Positions 50,896 through 60,119 of a DNA stretch of 64,000 nt are shown piece by piece (positions within the stretch are counted from its first letter, which is position 1; every line of letters starts with the position of its first letter). Below the pieces are notes generated by a model that saw only the letters and a list, made by a program, of their open reading frames with translations, was not told the DNA's origin and searched no databases. The translations under genes were made by a program, and so were the position numbers. Source of the stretch: Thiohalomonas denitrificans (GTDB lineage: Bacteria; Pseudomonadota; Gammaproteobacteria; Thiohalomonadales; Thiohalomonadaceae); the NCBI RefSeq assembly GCF_900102855.1, contig NZ_FMWD01000011.1:1-64000 (forward strand), written 5' to 3'.

Positions 50896-51567
50896 CTATT
50901 CGGGCTTGGTCAGCAGAATAACGTCGCTACCGTGAAACTCCAACCGGGCTCCCCAACGGTCAGCCAGCCACTGGAAGGTCTGCCGGGAAAAGAAGCAGAC
51001 GTGGGTAATATCGTTCTTGTAATGCCACCCGGCAAAGGCCTCCCGATCCTGCACCTGTTTGGTCATCAATCCCAGACGGCCGCCGGGTTTGAGGCACTCC
51101 CATAACCTCTCCAGCTCAAACCCCGGCCGGTGCAGGTGTTCGACCACTTCGGTGGCCGTTATGAAGTCGTAGCGTTCGGCAAAAACGCTGGTATCGGGTC
51201 TATAGAAGGTATCGAAGATCGCCATTCGGTGCCCCGTCTCTTCGAACATCAGTGAGAGTGTCGGGCCCGGCCCACAGCCAAAGTCGAGACCGGAGCTGTC
51301 CGGCTCCAGCAGCGCCTGCATCGATTCGTACAATCGATTCAGAAAGCGGCGATACCCCGGGTCCTCCGGGAAATTTTCGTGCAGGTCGTATTGCCCCTTC
51401 TCCTGTTTCGCCGACACATGGTAGGCCGGGGGTACGAACACGAGGTGGCACTCCATGCAGTGCAGGTAGTCGCGGCGTCGGTCCTGAAAGAAAGTCTCAG
51501 ACCCGGCGGTATGGCAGAGAGGGCAAGCGCCGGACCCGAACTTCGATGTGAATATCACTTCACCCAT
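50896..51567 (-). CDS. class I methyltransferase with N-terminal zinc ribbon
   Basis: A 223-aa protein. The N-terminus has a CPLCH ... CMEC zinc-ribbon-like pair, and the SAM site is LDFGCGPGPTLSLMF, followed by FITATEVVEHLHRPG and LKPGGRLGLMTK. This resembles MTases of the Methyltransf_23 type. Its ATG lies inside the end of the histidine kinase gene with a 13-base overlap, so translation of the two is coupled. The target is unknown. Confidence 0.85.
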   Translation of the reverse strand: MGEVIFTSKFGSGACPLCHTAGSETFFQDRRRDYLHCMECHLVFVPPAYHVSAKQEKGQYDLHENFPEDPGYRRFLNRLYESMQALLEPDSSGLDFGCGPGPTLSLMFEETGHRMAIFDTFYRPDTSVFAERYDFITATEVVEHLHRPGFELERLWECLKPGGRLGLMTKQVQDREAFAGWHYKNDITHVCFFSRQTFQWLADRWGARLEFHGSDVILLTKPE

Positions 51568-54007
51568 TTGGCGACCAAGGGGATGGAGGGCGCCGCTCTT
51601 TTCCTCCCCAAAGAGAAGAAGAAGGTGGCGCCCTGGTCCGGTTTGCTCTCGAACCAGACCTCCCCACCGTGCCGCTGGGCAATGCGTTGCACCGTGGCCA
51701 GTCCGATTCCGCTACCTTCGTATTCGTTGGGCCCGTGGAGTCGATGGAAGGGCTGAAACAAGCCGCTGGCTTCACTCTTGTCGATGCCGATACCATTGTC
51801 CTTCACGAAGAACACGCTCTCACCATCGATTTCGGTAGCCCCGAATTCGATCACCGTCTGGCCCTGTTCACGAGTGAATTTCCAGGCGTTGTGCAGAAGG
51901 TTGTCGAGCAATGACTGGATCAATGCCTTATCGGCATTCGCCTGGATATTCGACTGAATCCGGAATCGGGCACGGCGCTCGGGTTCAAAGGCCCGGAGCT
52001 CTTTGCTGATCTCCTCGACCATGGCGCTGAGGTTTACCGGGTCGCACTGCAGATCGGTACGGACAGTCCTGGAGAGCTGAAGCAGGTCATCGATAAGCCG
52101 CCCCATTCGTTCGGTAGCGTTGCAGATCTTGTCGATGTAGCGGTGGCCGGCGGCATCGAGGCGTTCACCGTAATCTTCCTCGAGGATCTGGCTAAAACCG
52201 TTGATGGCCCGTAGCGGACCGCGCAGGTCATGGGAGACCGAGTAACTAAAGGCCTCGAGTTCGCGGTTGGCAACCAGCAGGTCCTCGGTCCGCCGGTCGA
52301 CCAAGTCTTCCAGATCATTCTGATAACGATACAGAACCGCTTCCAGGCGCTTGCGTTCGGAGATGTCTCGGAAGATATTCAGTACGACCGTCCGCCCCTC
52401 CCATTCGAGGGTGGCACCGGCGATCTCGACGGGAAAGGTACTGCCATCTTTGCGCAGAAGGGTCTTGGTGGTCAGTGATCGCCCTTTGACGGCAATCTCT
52501 GCAAACTTTTGCTTGATCTTCTCTTTCTCTTTCGGGATCGCAATATCCCAGGCGTGGAGTGCCCGCAATTCTTCACGGGTATATCCGAGCAGTTCCAGTA
52601 GCCGCCGGTTGGCATCCAGAAGGCGGCCATCAAGATCGCAAATGGAGATCCCGTCTCCTGCGTGTTCCATCAGAATATCGTTCTTGCGTTCGGAATTCCG
52701 CAACGCCAGCTCGGCGTTTTTCTGGTCGGTGACATCCCGCGCGACTCCGGCCATACGAATCAGGCGCCCTGTATCATCTCGCCTGATGGTGCCGCATCCA
52801 TGCAGATGACGCACCATGCCGTCCGGTCGGATGATGCGGTACTCGTTTTCAAATACGTGCTCCGCTGTGGCAATGCGTTGCCGAACCCGGTCACGGTCGT
52901 CGGAGTGGATCCGGTTCAGGAATTCGGCATAGCTCAATGGTGTTCCAGGCGTTACGCCGAAGATATGGTGCAGTTGGTTGGACCAGGAGAGCCGGTTGGT
53001 GGCGAGATCCCACTCCCAACTCCCCAGGTTGGCAATTCGCTGAGCCTCATTGAGCCGGGATTCACTTGCCCGCAGCGAGCTTTCCGTCTCCTGCCGCTGC
53101 CGAATCTCCCGCTCCAGTTCGGTGTTACGCAGCTGGAGTTGCTGTGTCTTGTCAGTGACTGTTTTCGTCAGCCGCCGTTTCTCGGCCCAGTTGCGTTGGA
53201 CAACATAAAGAAGCAGGCCAATCCAGAGCACACCCCCGAGCCAGATCAGGCCCAGGACGAAGCCGGAAGGTTCAAGGCTGCCCGAACGGTGGGCTAGCGC
53301 GAGGACCCAGGTCGTTCCGGCAAACTTGATGACCTCCGTTTCACTTTGCCCGGTCAGCTTTTCCGCCGTACGCCAAAAAGTTTTCCATTGGAGTCTGTCA
53401 GCTGAATATCATACTGTTTCGACACCTCATTCAGGTCGGCGGCAAGGATTTCCGGGATAATGAAAATCCCCTGTGCGAGGCCGAGGAAATGTTCATCGCG
53501 AAAAAGCGGTGCACGGGCCAGGAAAGCCGTTTGCCCGCCGATAATGGGGTGCGGCGAATCCACAATCAGACGGCGCTCACGAATTGCCCGCTGGATGACC
53601 GGGGCCGACGGTCGTCTCTTCAGGTCGAGTCCCAAGGCATCTTTATGCTTCTCGGGGGGATGGATGTGACGGATGACCAAGTCTTCGTCGACATAGACCA
53701 GGGAATCGATCGAAGGATAATGTTCGCGAAGGTTGGCGGCGAAATGATCGAACGCCTCGAATCCGGGGAGCCCGGTGTCGGCAAGCATAAAGGCCCGGAG
53801 ATCCTCGATGGCAGCGATGCGCCGCTCCATATTACGGGTCAACTGCTGGCTGGCCGCTTTTGCACTGCGGGCCAACTGCCGTTCGGCCTGCAACAGCAGT
53901 TCGCTACGGTAATATCCGTCCAGTACGAGGGTGACAGCCGCACCGGCCAAAATGGTGACGGACATGGCCAGCCAGTGCCTACCATCGGCGGTATGCCTTT
54001 GCCACAT
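51555..54007 (-). pseudogene. CHASE-PAS sensor histidine kinase, split by a frameshift
   Basis: Two frames together encode one membrane sensor kinase of about 817 aa. The first part (54007 to 53354) has a membrane segment and a CHASE extracellular sensor (SIDSLVYVDEDLVIRHIHP). The second part (open at least from the break, first start GTG 53231) has the second membrane segment (LGGVLWIGLLLYVVQ), three PAS/PAC units, HisKA (SYSVSHDLRGPLRAINGF) and HATPase (NLLHNAWKFT, VKDNGIGID, GSGIGLATV). The frames join near A/T runs at 53375-53384, where one extra base would restore a single frame reading on into AEKLTGQSETEV and the end of CHASE. It may be a disrupted gene or a sequencing slip. No response regulator is adjacent. 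Confidence 0.82.
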
Positions 54008-54163
54008 ACTTCTATACCGGTTCTAATCTCCGATTAGATTACATACGATGGTCGACGATAGGAAGTGGATAATGGGGCCGATGAGCCGATGGTGTGTCGG
54101 TGGCGGCGGAGAGCCTCGCCCGATCCGTTGGGGAGGAAGGCAGCCTTGGGTATTGCTGTTGGC

Positions 54164-54655
54164 TTATGCCGCTTTTCCCTTGTCGGGCCTCAGTTCCTTG
54201 CTCATGACAATGCAGGAGAGCTCCGTCCCCTCTGAAAACGAGTGCATGGTTTCACCGTTCTTTCGATACCCGAGTTTTTCGTAGAAGGGTACGGCATTGA
54301 GGGTGGCTTTCAGACTGATGCGGTGATGCCCGGCGTTGAGGACCACGCCTTCGGCCGATGCCACCAGGACCTTGCCCAGCCCCTTCCCCGTGGCTTGTGG
54401 TGCCACGAACAGGGCGTTCAGTTCGCTTCGGTCGGTATCCACCACGCACATGGCATGGATCTCTCCGCCATCCTCCTCCGCCACCAGAAACTGGTAGTTC
54501 TCCATGGCGTCGAGGTAGTGGTCGGGTTTCAGGTCACCGGTCCATTCATCGATCGTTTCTGCATCATACTGTTCGCTGCACAGCTCGCGAATGGAGGCTT
54601 CCTGGAAGCGCTGGATAGCGGGCGCATCGGTCGGATCAGCTTTACGGATTTTCAT
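54164..54655 (-). CDS. GNAT family N-acetyltransferase
   Basis: A 163-aa acetyltransferase. The acetyl-CoA loop is VAPQATGKGLGKVLVASAE, preceded by the strand SELNALFV and followed by the NAVPFYEKLGYRKNGE motif. The acceptor is unknown. It stands alone between the histidine kinase and a divergent DUF3820 gene. Confidence 0.9.
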   Translation of the reverse strand: MKIRKADPTDAPAIQRFQEASIRELCSEQYDAETIDEWTGDLKPDHYLDAMENYQFLVAEEDGGEIHAMCVVDTDRSELNALFVAPQATGKGLGKVLVASAEGVVLNAGHHRISLKATLNAVPFYEKLGYRKNGETMHSFSEGTELSCIVMSKELRPDKGKAA

Positions 54656-54872
54656 GGGCTTCTATGGAGGTTTTTTCGATTTATGGGCTTCAGGATGTCA
54701 AACAGTAGACCCAAACCGCAGCCGAGGATTCCCCAAGTCCGTGTGAACGGCCAAGGCAAATGGATGCTGATTGGGTGGTGTGACACTATACAGGATAGCT
54801 GAACAGCGATGATTTCACCGGTTGATCCCACTTTTGAGTGCATGATAATGGCGCTTTTACGCTGGAGCACCC

Positions 54873-55106
54873 ATGCACGACTCTGCCCCGCTGCCGTTTG
54901 ATGGCCAGGAACTTCTGAAGCTGGCGCGCTACCGAATGCCATTCGGAAAGTACAAAGACCGGCTGCTCATCGACCTGCCCGAGCCCTACGTCGTCTGGTT
55001 CTCCCGCGAAGGCTTCCCCAAGGGTGAGTTGGGCCGCCTGCTGCACATCGTTCACGAAATCAAGATTAACGGATTGGAATACCTCTTCGCGCCTCTGCGT
55101 CGTTAA
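54873..55106 (+). CDS. DUF3820 family protein
   Basis: A 77-aa protein with the DUF3820 pattern RMPFGKYKDRLLIDLPEPYVVWFSREGFPKGELGRLLHIVHEIKINGLEYLFAPLR, nearly the whole chain. Such small proteins are widespread in proteobacteria and of unknown role. GGAG lies 9 bases before the start. Confidence 0.88.
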   Translation: MHDSAPLPFDGQELLKLARYRMPFGKYKDRLLIDLPEPYVVWFSREGFPKGELGRLLHIVHEIKINGLEYLFAPLRR

Positions 55107-55220
55107 TCGGCCGCAAGGACGCCCCTGCGTCGACGGGCCTGTTGCTGCGCTTCGGGCTTTATCGTTTTGGTGCTCTAGAATTGCGATTGGAAGAGGACTC
55201 AGCCGCTGAGGAGGAGCGCC

Positions 55221-55577
55221 ATGGAGAGGCTGCGTACGGCGAGAGAGGTGCTGGATGACCATCTGCGGCTCGCCAAAAGCTGGGCATTCGAAGAGGACCT
55301 GGCCCGGAACTTCTCGGCTGACATCGTTTTGCTGACGGGTTACGGGATCTTCCGGGGAGTGGCGGGCCTGCGGGAAAAAGTGCAATTGCTCAGTGACCAG
55401 CTGCCCGGTGGCCGCTGGGAGTACCGCACCGTCATGGCGGAAGCGGAAATGGGGTTTCTGGAATGGACCGCAGAGGCCGACAACGGTGCCAGAGTCGAAG
55501 ACGGGGCCGACTCCTATCTCATTCGCGACGGCCGGATTCGGGTCATGACCATCCACTACACGGTGATCCCGCCTTGA
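55221..55577 (+). CDS. NTF2-like (SnoaL-type) protein
   Basis: A 118-aa protein with the cone-shaped NTF2-like pattern: a helix (DDHLRLAKSWAFEEDLARNFSADIVLLTG), then GIFRGVAGLREKV, and C-terminal strands ending in GRIRVMTIHYTV. Without a clear active site it could be an enzyme or a ligand binder. GAGGAGGAG precedes the ATG. It is closely followed by the next gene. Confidence 0.78.
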   Translation: MERLRTAREVLDDHLRLAKSWAFEEDLARNFSADIVLLTGYGIFRGVAGLREKVQLLSDQLPGGRWEYRTVMAEAEMGFLEWTAEADNGARVEDGADSYLIRDGRIRVMTIHYTVIPP

Positions 55578-55582
55578 CCGAT

Positions 55583-56746
55583 ATGAGTGGTGCGGTGTCG
55601 GACCGGTCGCCGGAACGTGTGCCAACTGCCAGGAAGGCAGGCGTGGTCCTTGTCATTGTCGTCGCTGCGCTGACTGCCGTCGGCTGTACCCTGGCGCCAA
55701 AAGAGGCGCGGCTGGTGGCGCAGGATTTGGCGGCCGGCCCGGCATCCACCGAATTCAAGGAAATCACCGCAACGCCCTCACGGCGCACCGTCACCTTCTC
55801 CGGCGAAAAGCAGAGCTATCGTGCCGATCTTTATGCACCGGGACCGGTTCCGGAGGCCGGCATCCTGTTGATGCCGGGTGCGGCAGAGCAGGGCAAGGAC
55901 GACCCACGGTTGGTGAACACCGCGAAGACACTGGCGCGGGCCCGCTTCCTGGTGCTGGTGCCGGACATACCCGGTTTGCGCCGTCTGCAGGTCACGCCGG
56001 CCAATATTCAGCACGTGATGGATGCCATCAGCTATCTCGCTTCGGGCAGGGATTTCCCTTCACCGCCACGGATCGGCGCGGGCGCGTTCAGTTACGCGGT
56101 GGGCCCGGTGCTGCTGGCTGCCCGGCGTCCCGATCTGGCGGGCCAGGTGGATTTCGTGGTCGGGGTCGGTGGTTACTACGATCTGGAAGAGGTGTTGACC
56201 TTTGCGACCACCGGTTATTACCGGCAGCAGGACGAGTGGCAATACCGTCGCCCCAATGAGTATGGCAAGTGGGTGTTCGTACTCAGTAATCTCTCGCGGC
56301 TCGCTGACTCCGATGACCGTCGCACGCTACGGCGGCTGGCGAACTGGCACTTGGCCGGGCGTCCCGGTCCGCAACCGGAGGTCGGGCTGAGTGGTGAGGC
56401 ACTGGATGTCTATCGGTTCGTTACCAACGACGATCCGGACAGGGTGCCGGCCCTCATCGGGAAGCTTCCGCTGGCAATTCGCGAGGCAATCCGTGAGCTG
56501 GATCTCGCCAACCGGGACCTGTCATCCCTCAAGGCAGACCTAATCCTGGTCCATGGCCGTCGCGACGACATCATCCCTTTTACCCAGAGCGTGCGTCTGG
56601 CCGAGGCACTGCCGAAGGGGCAGACGGAGCTGTTTATCCTCGAAGGGCTGCTTCACGTCAATGTCAGCGCACTCTCCATTTTCGATCAGAACCGAATGGC
56701 GCATGCCGTCGATTCCCTGCTCCGGCAACGTGTAACCGCGCCGTAG
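55583..56746 (+). CDS. alpha/beta-hydrolase-fold lipoprotein
   Basis: A 387-aa protein starting 5 bases after the NTF2-like gene. A hydrophobic segment ends in AVGC, a lipobox, so it is probably lipid-anchored outside the inner membrane. The body has the hydrolase fold (AGILLMPGAAEQGKDDPRLVNTAKTL, FLVLVPDIPGL) and a late LILVHGRRDDIIPF and LEGLLHVNV. The usual GxSxG serine elbow is not clear: GAGAFSYAVG stands in its place, with Ser after Phe. Activity is therefore uncertain. The start 55583 was preferred over frames that overlap the previous gene. Confidence 0.78.
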   Translation: MSGAVSDRSPERVPTARKAGVVLVIVVAALTAVGCTLAPKEARLVAQDLAAGPASTEFKEITATPSRRTVTFSGEKQSYRADLYAPGPVPEAGILLMPGAAEQGKDDPRLVNTAKTLARARFLVLVPDIPGLRRLQVTPANIQHVMDAISYLASGRDFPSPPRIGAGAFSYAVGPVLLAARRPDLAGQVDFVVGVGGYYDLEEVLTFATTGYYRQQDEWQYRRPNEYGKWVFVLSNLSRLADSDDRRTLRRLANWHLAGRPGPQPEVGLSGEALDVYRFVTNDDPDRVPALIGKLPLAIREAIRELDLANRDLSSLKADLILVHGRRDDIIPFTQSVRLAEALPKGQTELFILEGLLHVNVSALSIFDQNRMAHAVDSLLRQRVTAP

Positions 56747-56760
56747 GGCTTTGACGGGAC

Positions 56761-57027
56761 TTATTTTCGCTTGCCCAGCGAGAGCTTCGACTTGCGTGGT
56801 CCGGCAGTGGGTGGTGGTGTCGCAGGTCGGGGAGGGGGGGAAGCCTTCTGCTGACCGTAGATCGTTGCGGCCTCCTGTAGAAGTGCCGGCAGCTCGCGGG
56901 TCGAGATCGCCTTGGGCATTTCAAGGATATCGATCACCTCTCCCCCGGAGAGTTTCACGGTCAGTCCATTGCTGTGTGAGGCGGTCTGGTTGCTGGGATC
57001 CACGGACCACCGGTCGTTAGTGCCCAA
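56761..57027 (-). CDS. hypothetical protein (88 aa)
   Basis: Not recognised. From a TTG at 57027 with a GGGAGGAG ribosome site, the protein reads TNDRWSVDPSNQTASHSNG, then an ordered part (LTVKLSGGEVIDILEMPKAISTRELPALLQEAATIYG) and a Pro/Lys-rich tail. The ATG at 57084 was rejected because it lies within the palindromic repeat. The small basic tail could contact nucleic acid. Confidence 0.6.
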   Translation of the reverse strand: MGTNDRWSVDPSNQTASHSNGLTVKLSGGEVIDILEMPKAISTRELPALLQEAATIYGQQKASPPPRPATPPPTAGPRKSKLSLGKRK

Positions 57028-57058
57028 TATGCTCTCCTCCCTTTTATTGTTTTTCCAG

Positions 57059-57099
57059 TGTACTGTTGCATGCTTGGCGGCCAAGCATGCAACAGTACA
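57059..57099. repeat. perfect 19-bp hairpin (TGTACTGTTGCATGCTTGG)
   Basis: A 19-bp arm (57059-57077) is perfectly inverted at 57081-57099 around a 3-nt loop. The arm recurs alone at 45121. It lies between two minus-strand genes and may end transcription of the DUF6164 gene. Confidence 0.85.
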
Positions 57100-57462
57100 T
57101 TAGCCCCAGTCGAGAAACGGCATGACGGTAAAATAGAAGATGACCAGAATGCCGAGCAGGTAGAGGATAAATCGGATTGGGTGGTGCATAAAGCGTGAGG
57201 CCATGGTCTCGTGCTCGCCGGCTCGCCGCTTTGCCTCATAGGCCGCCCTCACCCGTTCCCCCCGTTCATGCTGATACCGGTCGATCAGCTCCCGTGCTGT
57301 TGCCACCTGGCTCTCATCTTTTACCCAGATCCCGGCCACCGAGATTCCCCAGCGTCCCGCCTCGGTTTCATAGAAGTCGATGCCGTGTTCGGTCAGCAAT
57401 TCGCGGACCTCTTCGGCTTCGTCTTCGGGAACATTGGTCAGCTTGAAAAGCAGCGTGGGCAT
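57100..57462 (-). CDS. DUF6164 family protein
   Basis: A 120-aa protein with the DUF6164 pattern: MPTLLFKLTNVPEDEAEEVRE, ETEAGRWGISVAGIWV and a C-terminal membrane segment (FILYLLGILVIFYFTVMPF). The soluble domain looks ferredoxin-like and faces the cytoplasm. Its function is unknown. The start at 57462 was chosen because the upstream frame to 57666 has a non-conserved proline/arginine head. Confidence 0.8.
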   Translation of the reverse strand: MPTLLFKLTNVPEDEAEEVRELLTEHGIDFYETEAGRWGISVAGIWVKDESQVATARELIDRYQHERGERVRAAYEAKRRAGEHETMASRFMHHPIRFILYLLGILVIFYFTVMPFLDWG

Positions 57463-57601
57463 GTTCGGTTTCGCAGGCGGCGGAGGTAGACAGACGCATA
57501 CTACACTATCGACGTGAACGGCCAAACGAAGGCCCCGCGCCATAACCGGGACGGTTCGGGGGCGGGCACACATCCATTCACGACCGAGCGAGAGTCTTCC
57601 C

Positions 57602-60103
57602 ATGGAACGGGACCGCCCTATTGTGCTCATTACCGGCGCCGGCGGCAGGCTGGGCACCGCGATCACTCAAGCGCTGGGTGATGAGTATCGCGTCGTCGGG
57701 CTGGAACGCAAATGTGGCGACCTGCCTGACTGTCTGAAGGTCGATATCACCTCCGATGAAGCCATGGCGCGCGCCTTTGCCACGCTGCGCGAGCGCTACG
57801 GTACCCGCATCGCGTCGGTGATTCATCTGGCCGCCTACTTCGATTTCAGCGGCGAACCGAATCCCAAATACCGGGAGGTCAATGTCGAGGGGACCCGGCG
57901 TCTGCTCCGCGGTCTGCAAGACTTCCAGGTGGAGCAGTTCATCTACTCCAGTTCCATGCTGGTGCATGCACCAACCCGCCCCGGGTTTCCCCTGGACGAG
58001 GATTCTCCGCTGGAGCCGAAGTGGGCCTATCCCCAATCCAAGGCGGAGAGCGAGGAGGTAGTTCGCACCGAGCACGGGGATATTCCTTCGGTCATTCTGC
58101 GTATCGCCGGTGTCTACAGCGAAGAGGGCGGGATCCCGACCCTGGCTCATCAGGTCCAGCGGATCTTTGAGCGTCAGTGGATGAGCCATCTGTTTCCCGG
58201 CGATCGCAGTCACGGGCAGGCGGCGGTTCACATCGATGACGTAGCGACTGCCTTTCGGCAGACCGTGGCGCACCGGGACCGATTGCCCGATGAGAGTATC
58301 TTCCTCATCGGTGAACCCGAAACCGACAGCTACGCCTCCCTGCAGGAGATGATCGGCCGCAGCCTGCACGGACAGGGGTGGCTGACGCGGGAGATCCCCA
58401 AAACGGTAGCGGCCGGCGGGGCATGGGCACAGGACAAGCTGGAGGAGATCGTCCCCGATGCCATCGACCACGGGATCAAGCCATTCATTCGCCCTTACAT
58501 GGTGGAGTTGGCCGACGATCACTACGAACTCGATATCCGCCGTGCCAGGGAGCAGCTGGAGTGGGAACCGCAGCACCACCTGCGCGACGAACTGCCAAAA
58601 ATGCTCGAATCCCTGAAGCGGGATCCGGTCACCTGGTACCAGCGCAACCACCTTCCCGTACCGCCCTGGCTCAGTGATGCGAACGAACTGCCGGAGCACG
58701 CCGGACCGGCTGTTGCCGAACACGAGACGCGCTCGCGGACCGCCCATCTACAGACCCTCTGGGCCCACTTTGCAAACGCCAGCCTGGGGCTCTGGCTGAT
58801 GACAAGCCCGTTTATTTTCGGGCTGGCACAGCACTGGATGGAGGAGGTGGAGCCCGTCGCTCCCGGTGGACGGGGTCTGCTCTGGTCTCACACCTGGATG
58901 ACCGCCAGCGACATCATCACCGGCCTGCTGATCGTCATCTTCGCCCTTTTCTCCCTCTCCCGCGACAAGGGTTGGGCGCGATGGGTCACCGCGGGACTAG
59001 GGCTGTGGTTGCTGTTTGCACCGTTGCTGTTCTGGACCCCGAGCGCCGCCGCCTATGTCAACGACACGCTGGTGGGTAGTCTGGTGATCCTGTTCGCTGT
59101 GGCGGTGCCCCCGGCACCCGGTATCAATGTGGCCGCGTGGCTGCCCAGGGCCAACATCCCCCCCGGCTGGGACTACAACCCCTCCGGTTGGGGGCAGCGG
59201 ATCCCGATCATCTTTCTGGCCTTTATCGGGCTGATCATCTCCCGCTACCTGGCCGCCTTTCAGCTCGGGCACATTGGAGGAGCGTGGGACCCATTTTTTG
59301 GTGAAGGAACCGAGAGCATCATCACCTCTTACGTCTCGGAGGCGTGGCCGGTGGCAGATGCGGGGCTGGGCGCTACTGTTTATGCGCTGGAGATCGTGAC
59401 CGGTGCCATCGGCGATCGTCGCCGTTGGCGTACCATGCCGTGGCTTGTGCTCCTGTTCGGCTTTCTCATCGTGCCGCTCGGCGGAACCAGCCTGTTCTTC
59501 ATCATCATTCAGCCGGTATGGCTCGGGACCTGGTGCACGCTCTGCCTGATTGCTGCGGCGGCCATGCTGATTCAGATCCCCTATTCGTTCGACGAGATCC
59601 TGGCTACGCTGCAGTTTCTGCGTGAGCGCCGGCGTAAAGGGCATTCGCTCCTGCGGGTATTCTTTGTCGGCGATGCCAGCGAAGGCGATGGTATGGATCC
59701 TTCGGATGACTTTGAGAGGCCTGCCGGCAAGGTGGTCCGGAACATGCTCCTGGGTGGGGTCAACGTGCCCTGGACGCTGGGCCTGAGCATCCTGATTGGT
59801 GCCGGCCTGATGTTGACCCGGCTGATGTTCGGCACCGAAGGTGCCGCGGCCAACAGCGACCATATCGTCGGTGCACTGGTGATCTCTTTCTCGATCATGG
59901 CTCTGTCGGAGGTGGGGCGGCCACTGCGCTTCGCCAATGTATTGCTGGGCGCATGGGCGTTTATCGGTGCGATTACTCTCAACGGCTACGCGCCGTTCGG
60001 CTCGGTGGCGGCGGCGGTCGCCGGGTTGGTGCTCATCGGCCTCTCCCTGCCCCAGGGACGTATCGAGTGCCGTTATGCCGACTGGAATCGCTGGATTCGA
60101 TGA
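57602..60103 (+). CDS. epimerase-SPW repeat-VKOR fusion membrane protein
   Basis: An 833-aa three-part protein. Residues 1-360 are an extended SDR / NAD-dependent epimerase (GAGGRLG at 12-18, YPQSK near 142-146). Residues ~395-510 are a membrane SPW-type unit (ASLGLWLMTSPFIFGLA; GLGLWLLFAPLLFW). Residues ~555-690 are a VKOR-like domain (AWDPFFGEGTESIITSYVSEAWPVADAGLGA, then the redox pair WCTLC at C645 and C648). A second SPW-like region ends the chain (~740-830). VKOR proteins move electrons between disulfides and quinones. The link to a sugar- or nucleotide-sugar-type SDR is unusual; the combined role is unknown. No usual VKOR partner such as a thioredoxin-like domain is attached. Confidence 0.85.
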   Translation: MERDRPIVLITGAGGRLGTAITQALGDEYRVVGLERKCGDLPDCLKVDITSDEAMARAFATLRERYGTRIASVIHLAAYFDFSGEPNPKYREVNVEGTRRLLRGLQDFQVEQFIYSSSMLVHAPTRPGFPLDEDSPLEPKWAYPQSKAESEEVVRTEHGDIPSVILRIAGVYSEEGGIPTLAHQVQRIFERQWMSHLFPGDRSHGQAAVHIDDVATAFRQTVAHRDRLPDESIFLIGEPETDSYASLQEMIGRSLHGQGWLTREIPKTVAAGGAWAQDKLEEIVPDAIDHGIKPFIRPYMVELADDHYELDIRRAREQLEWEPQHHLRDELPKMLESLKRDPVTWYQRNHLPVPPWLSDANELPEHAGPAVAEHETRSRTAHLQTLWAHFANASLGLWLMTSPFIFGLAQHWMEEVEPVAPGGRGLLWSHTWMTASDIITGLLIVIFALFSLSRDKGWARWVTAGLGLWLLFAPLLFWTPSAAAYVNDTLVGSLVILFAVAVPPAPGINVAAWLPRANIPPGWDYNPSGWGQRIPIIFLAFIGLIISRYLAAFQLGHIGGAWDPFFGEGTESIITSYVSEAWPVADAGLGATVYALEIVTGAIGDRRRWRTMPWLVLLFGFLIVPLGGTSLFFIIIQPVWLGTWCTLCLIAAAAMLIQIPYSFDEILATLQFLRERRRKGHSLLRVFFVGDASEGDGMDPSDDFERPAGKVVRNMLLGGVNVPWTLGLSILIGAGLMLTRLMFGTEGAAANSDHIVGALVISFSIMALSEVGRPLRFANVLLGAWAFIGAITLNGYAPFGSVAAAVAGLVLIGLSLPQGRIECRYADWNRWIR

Positions 60104-60119
60104 AGTGGGTCCGAAACCG

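Noticed and set aside
58997-59863. 288-aa frame antisense to the epimerase-VKOR gene
   Set aside because: Shadow frame over membrane segments; charged, low-complexity translation.
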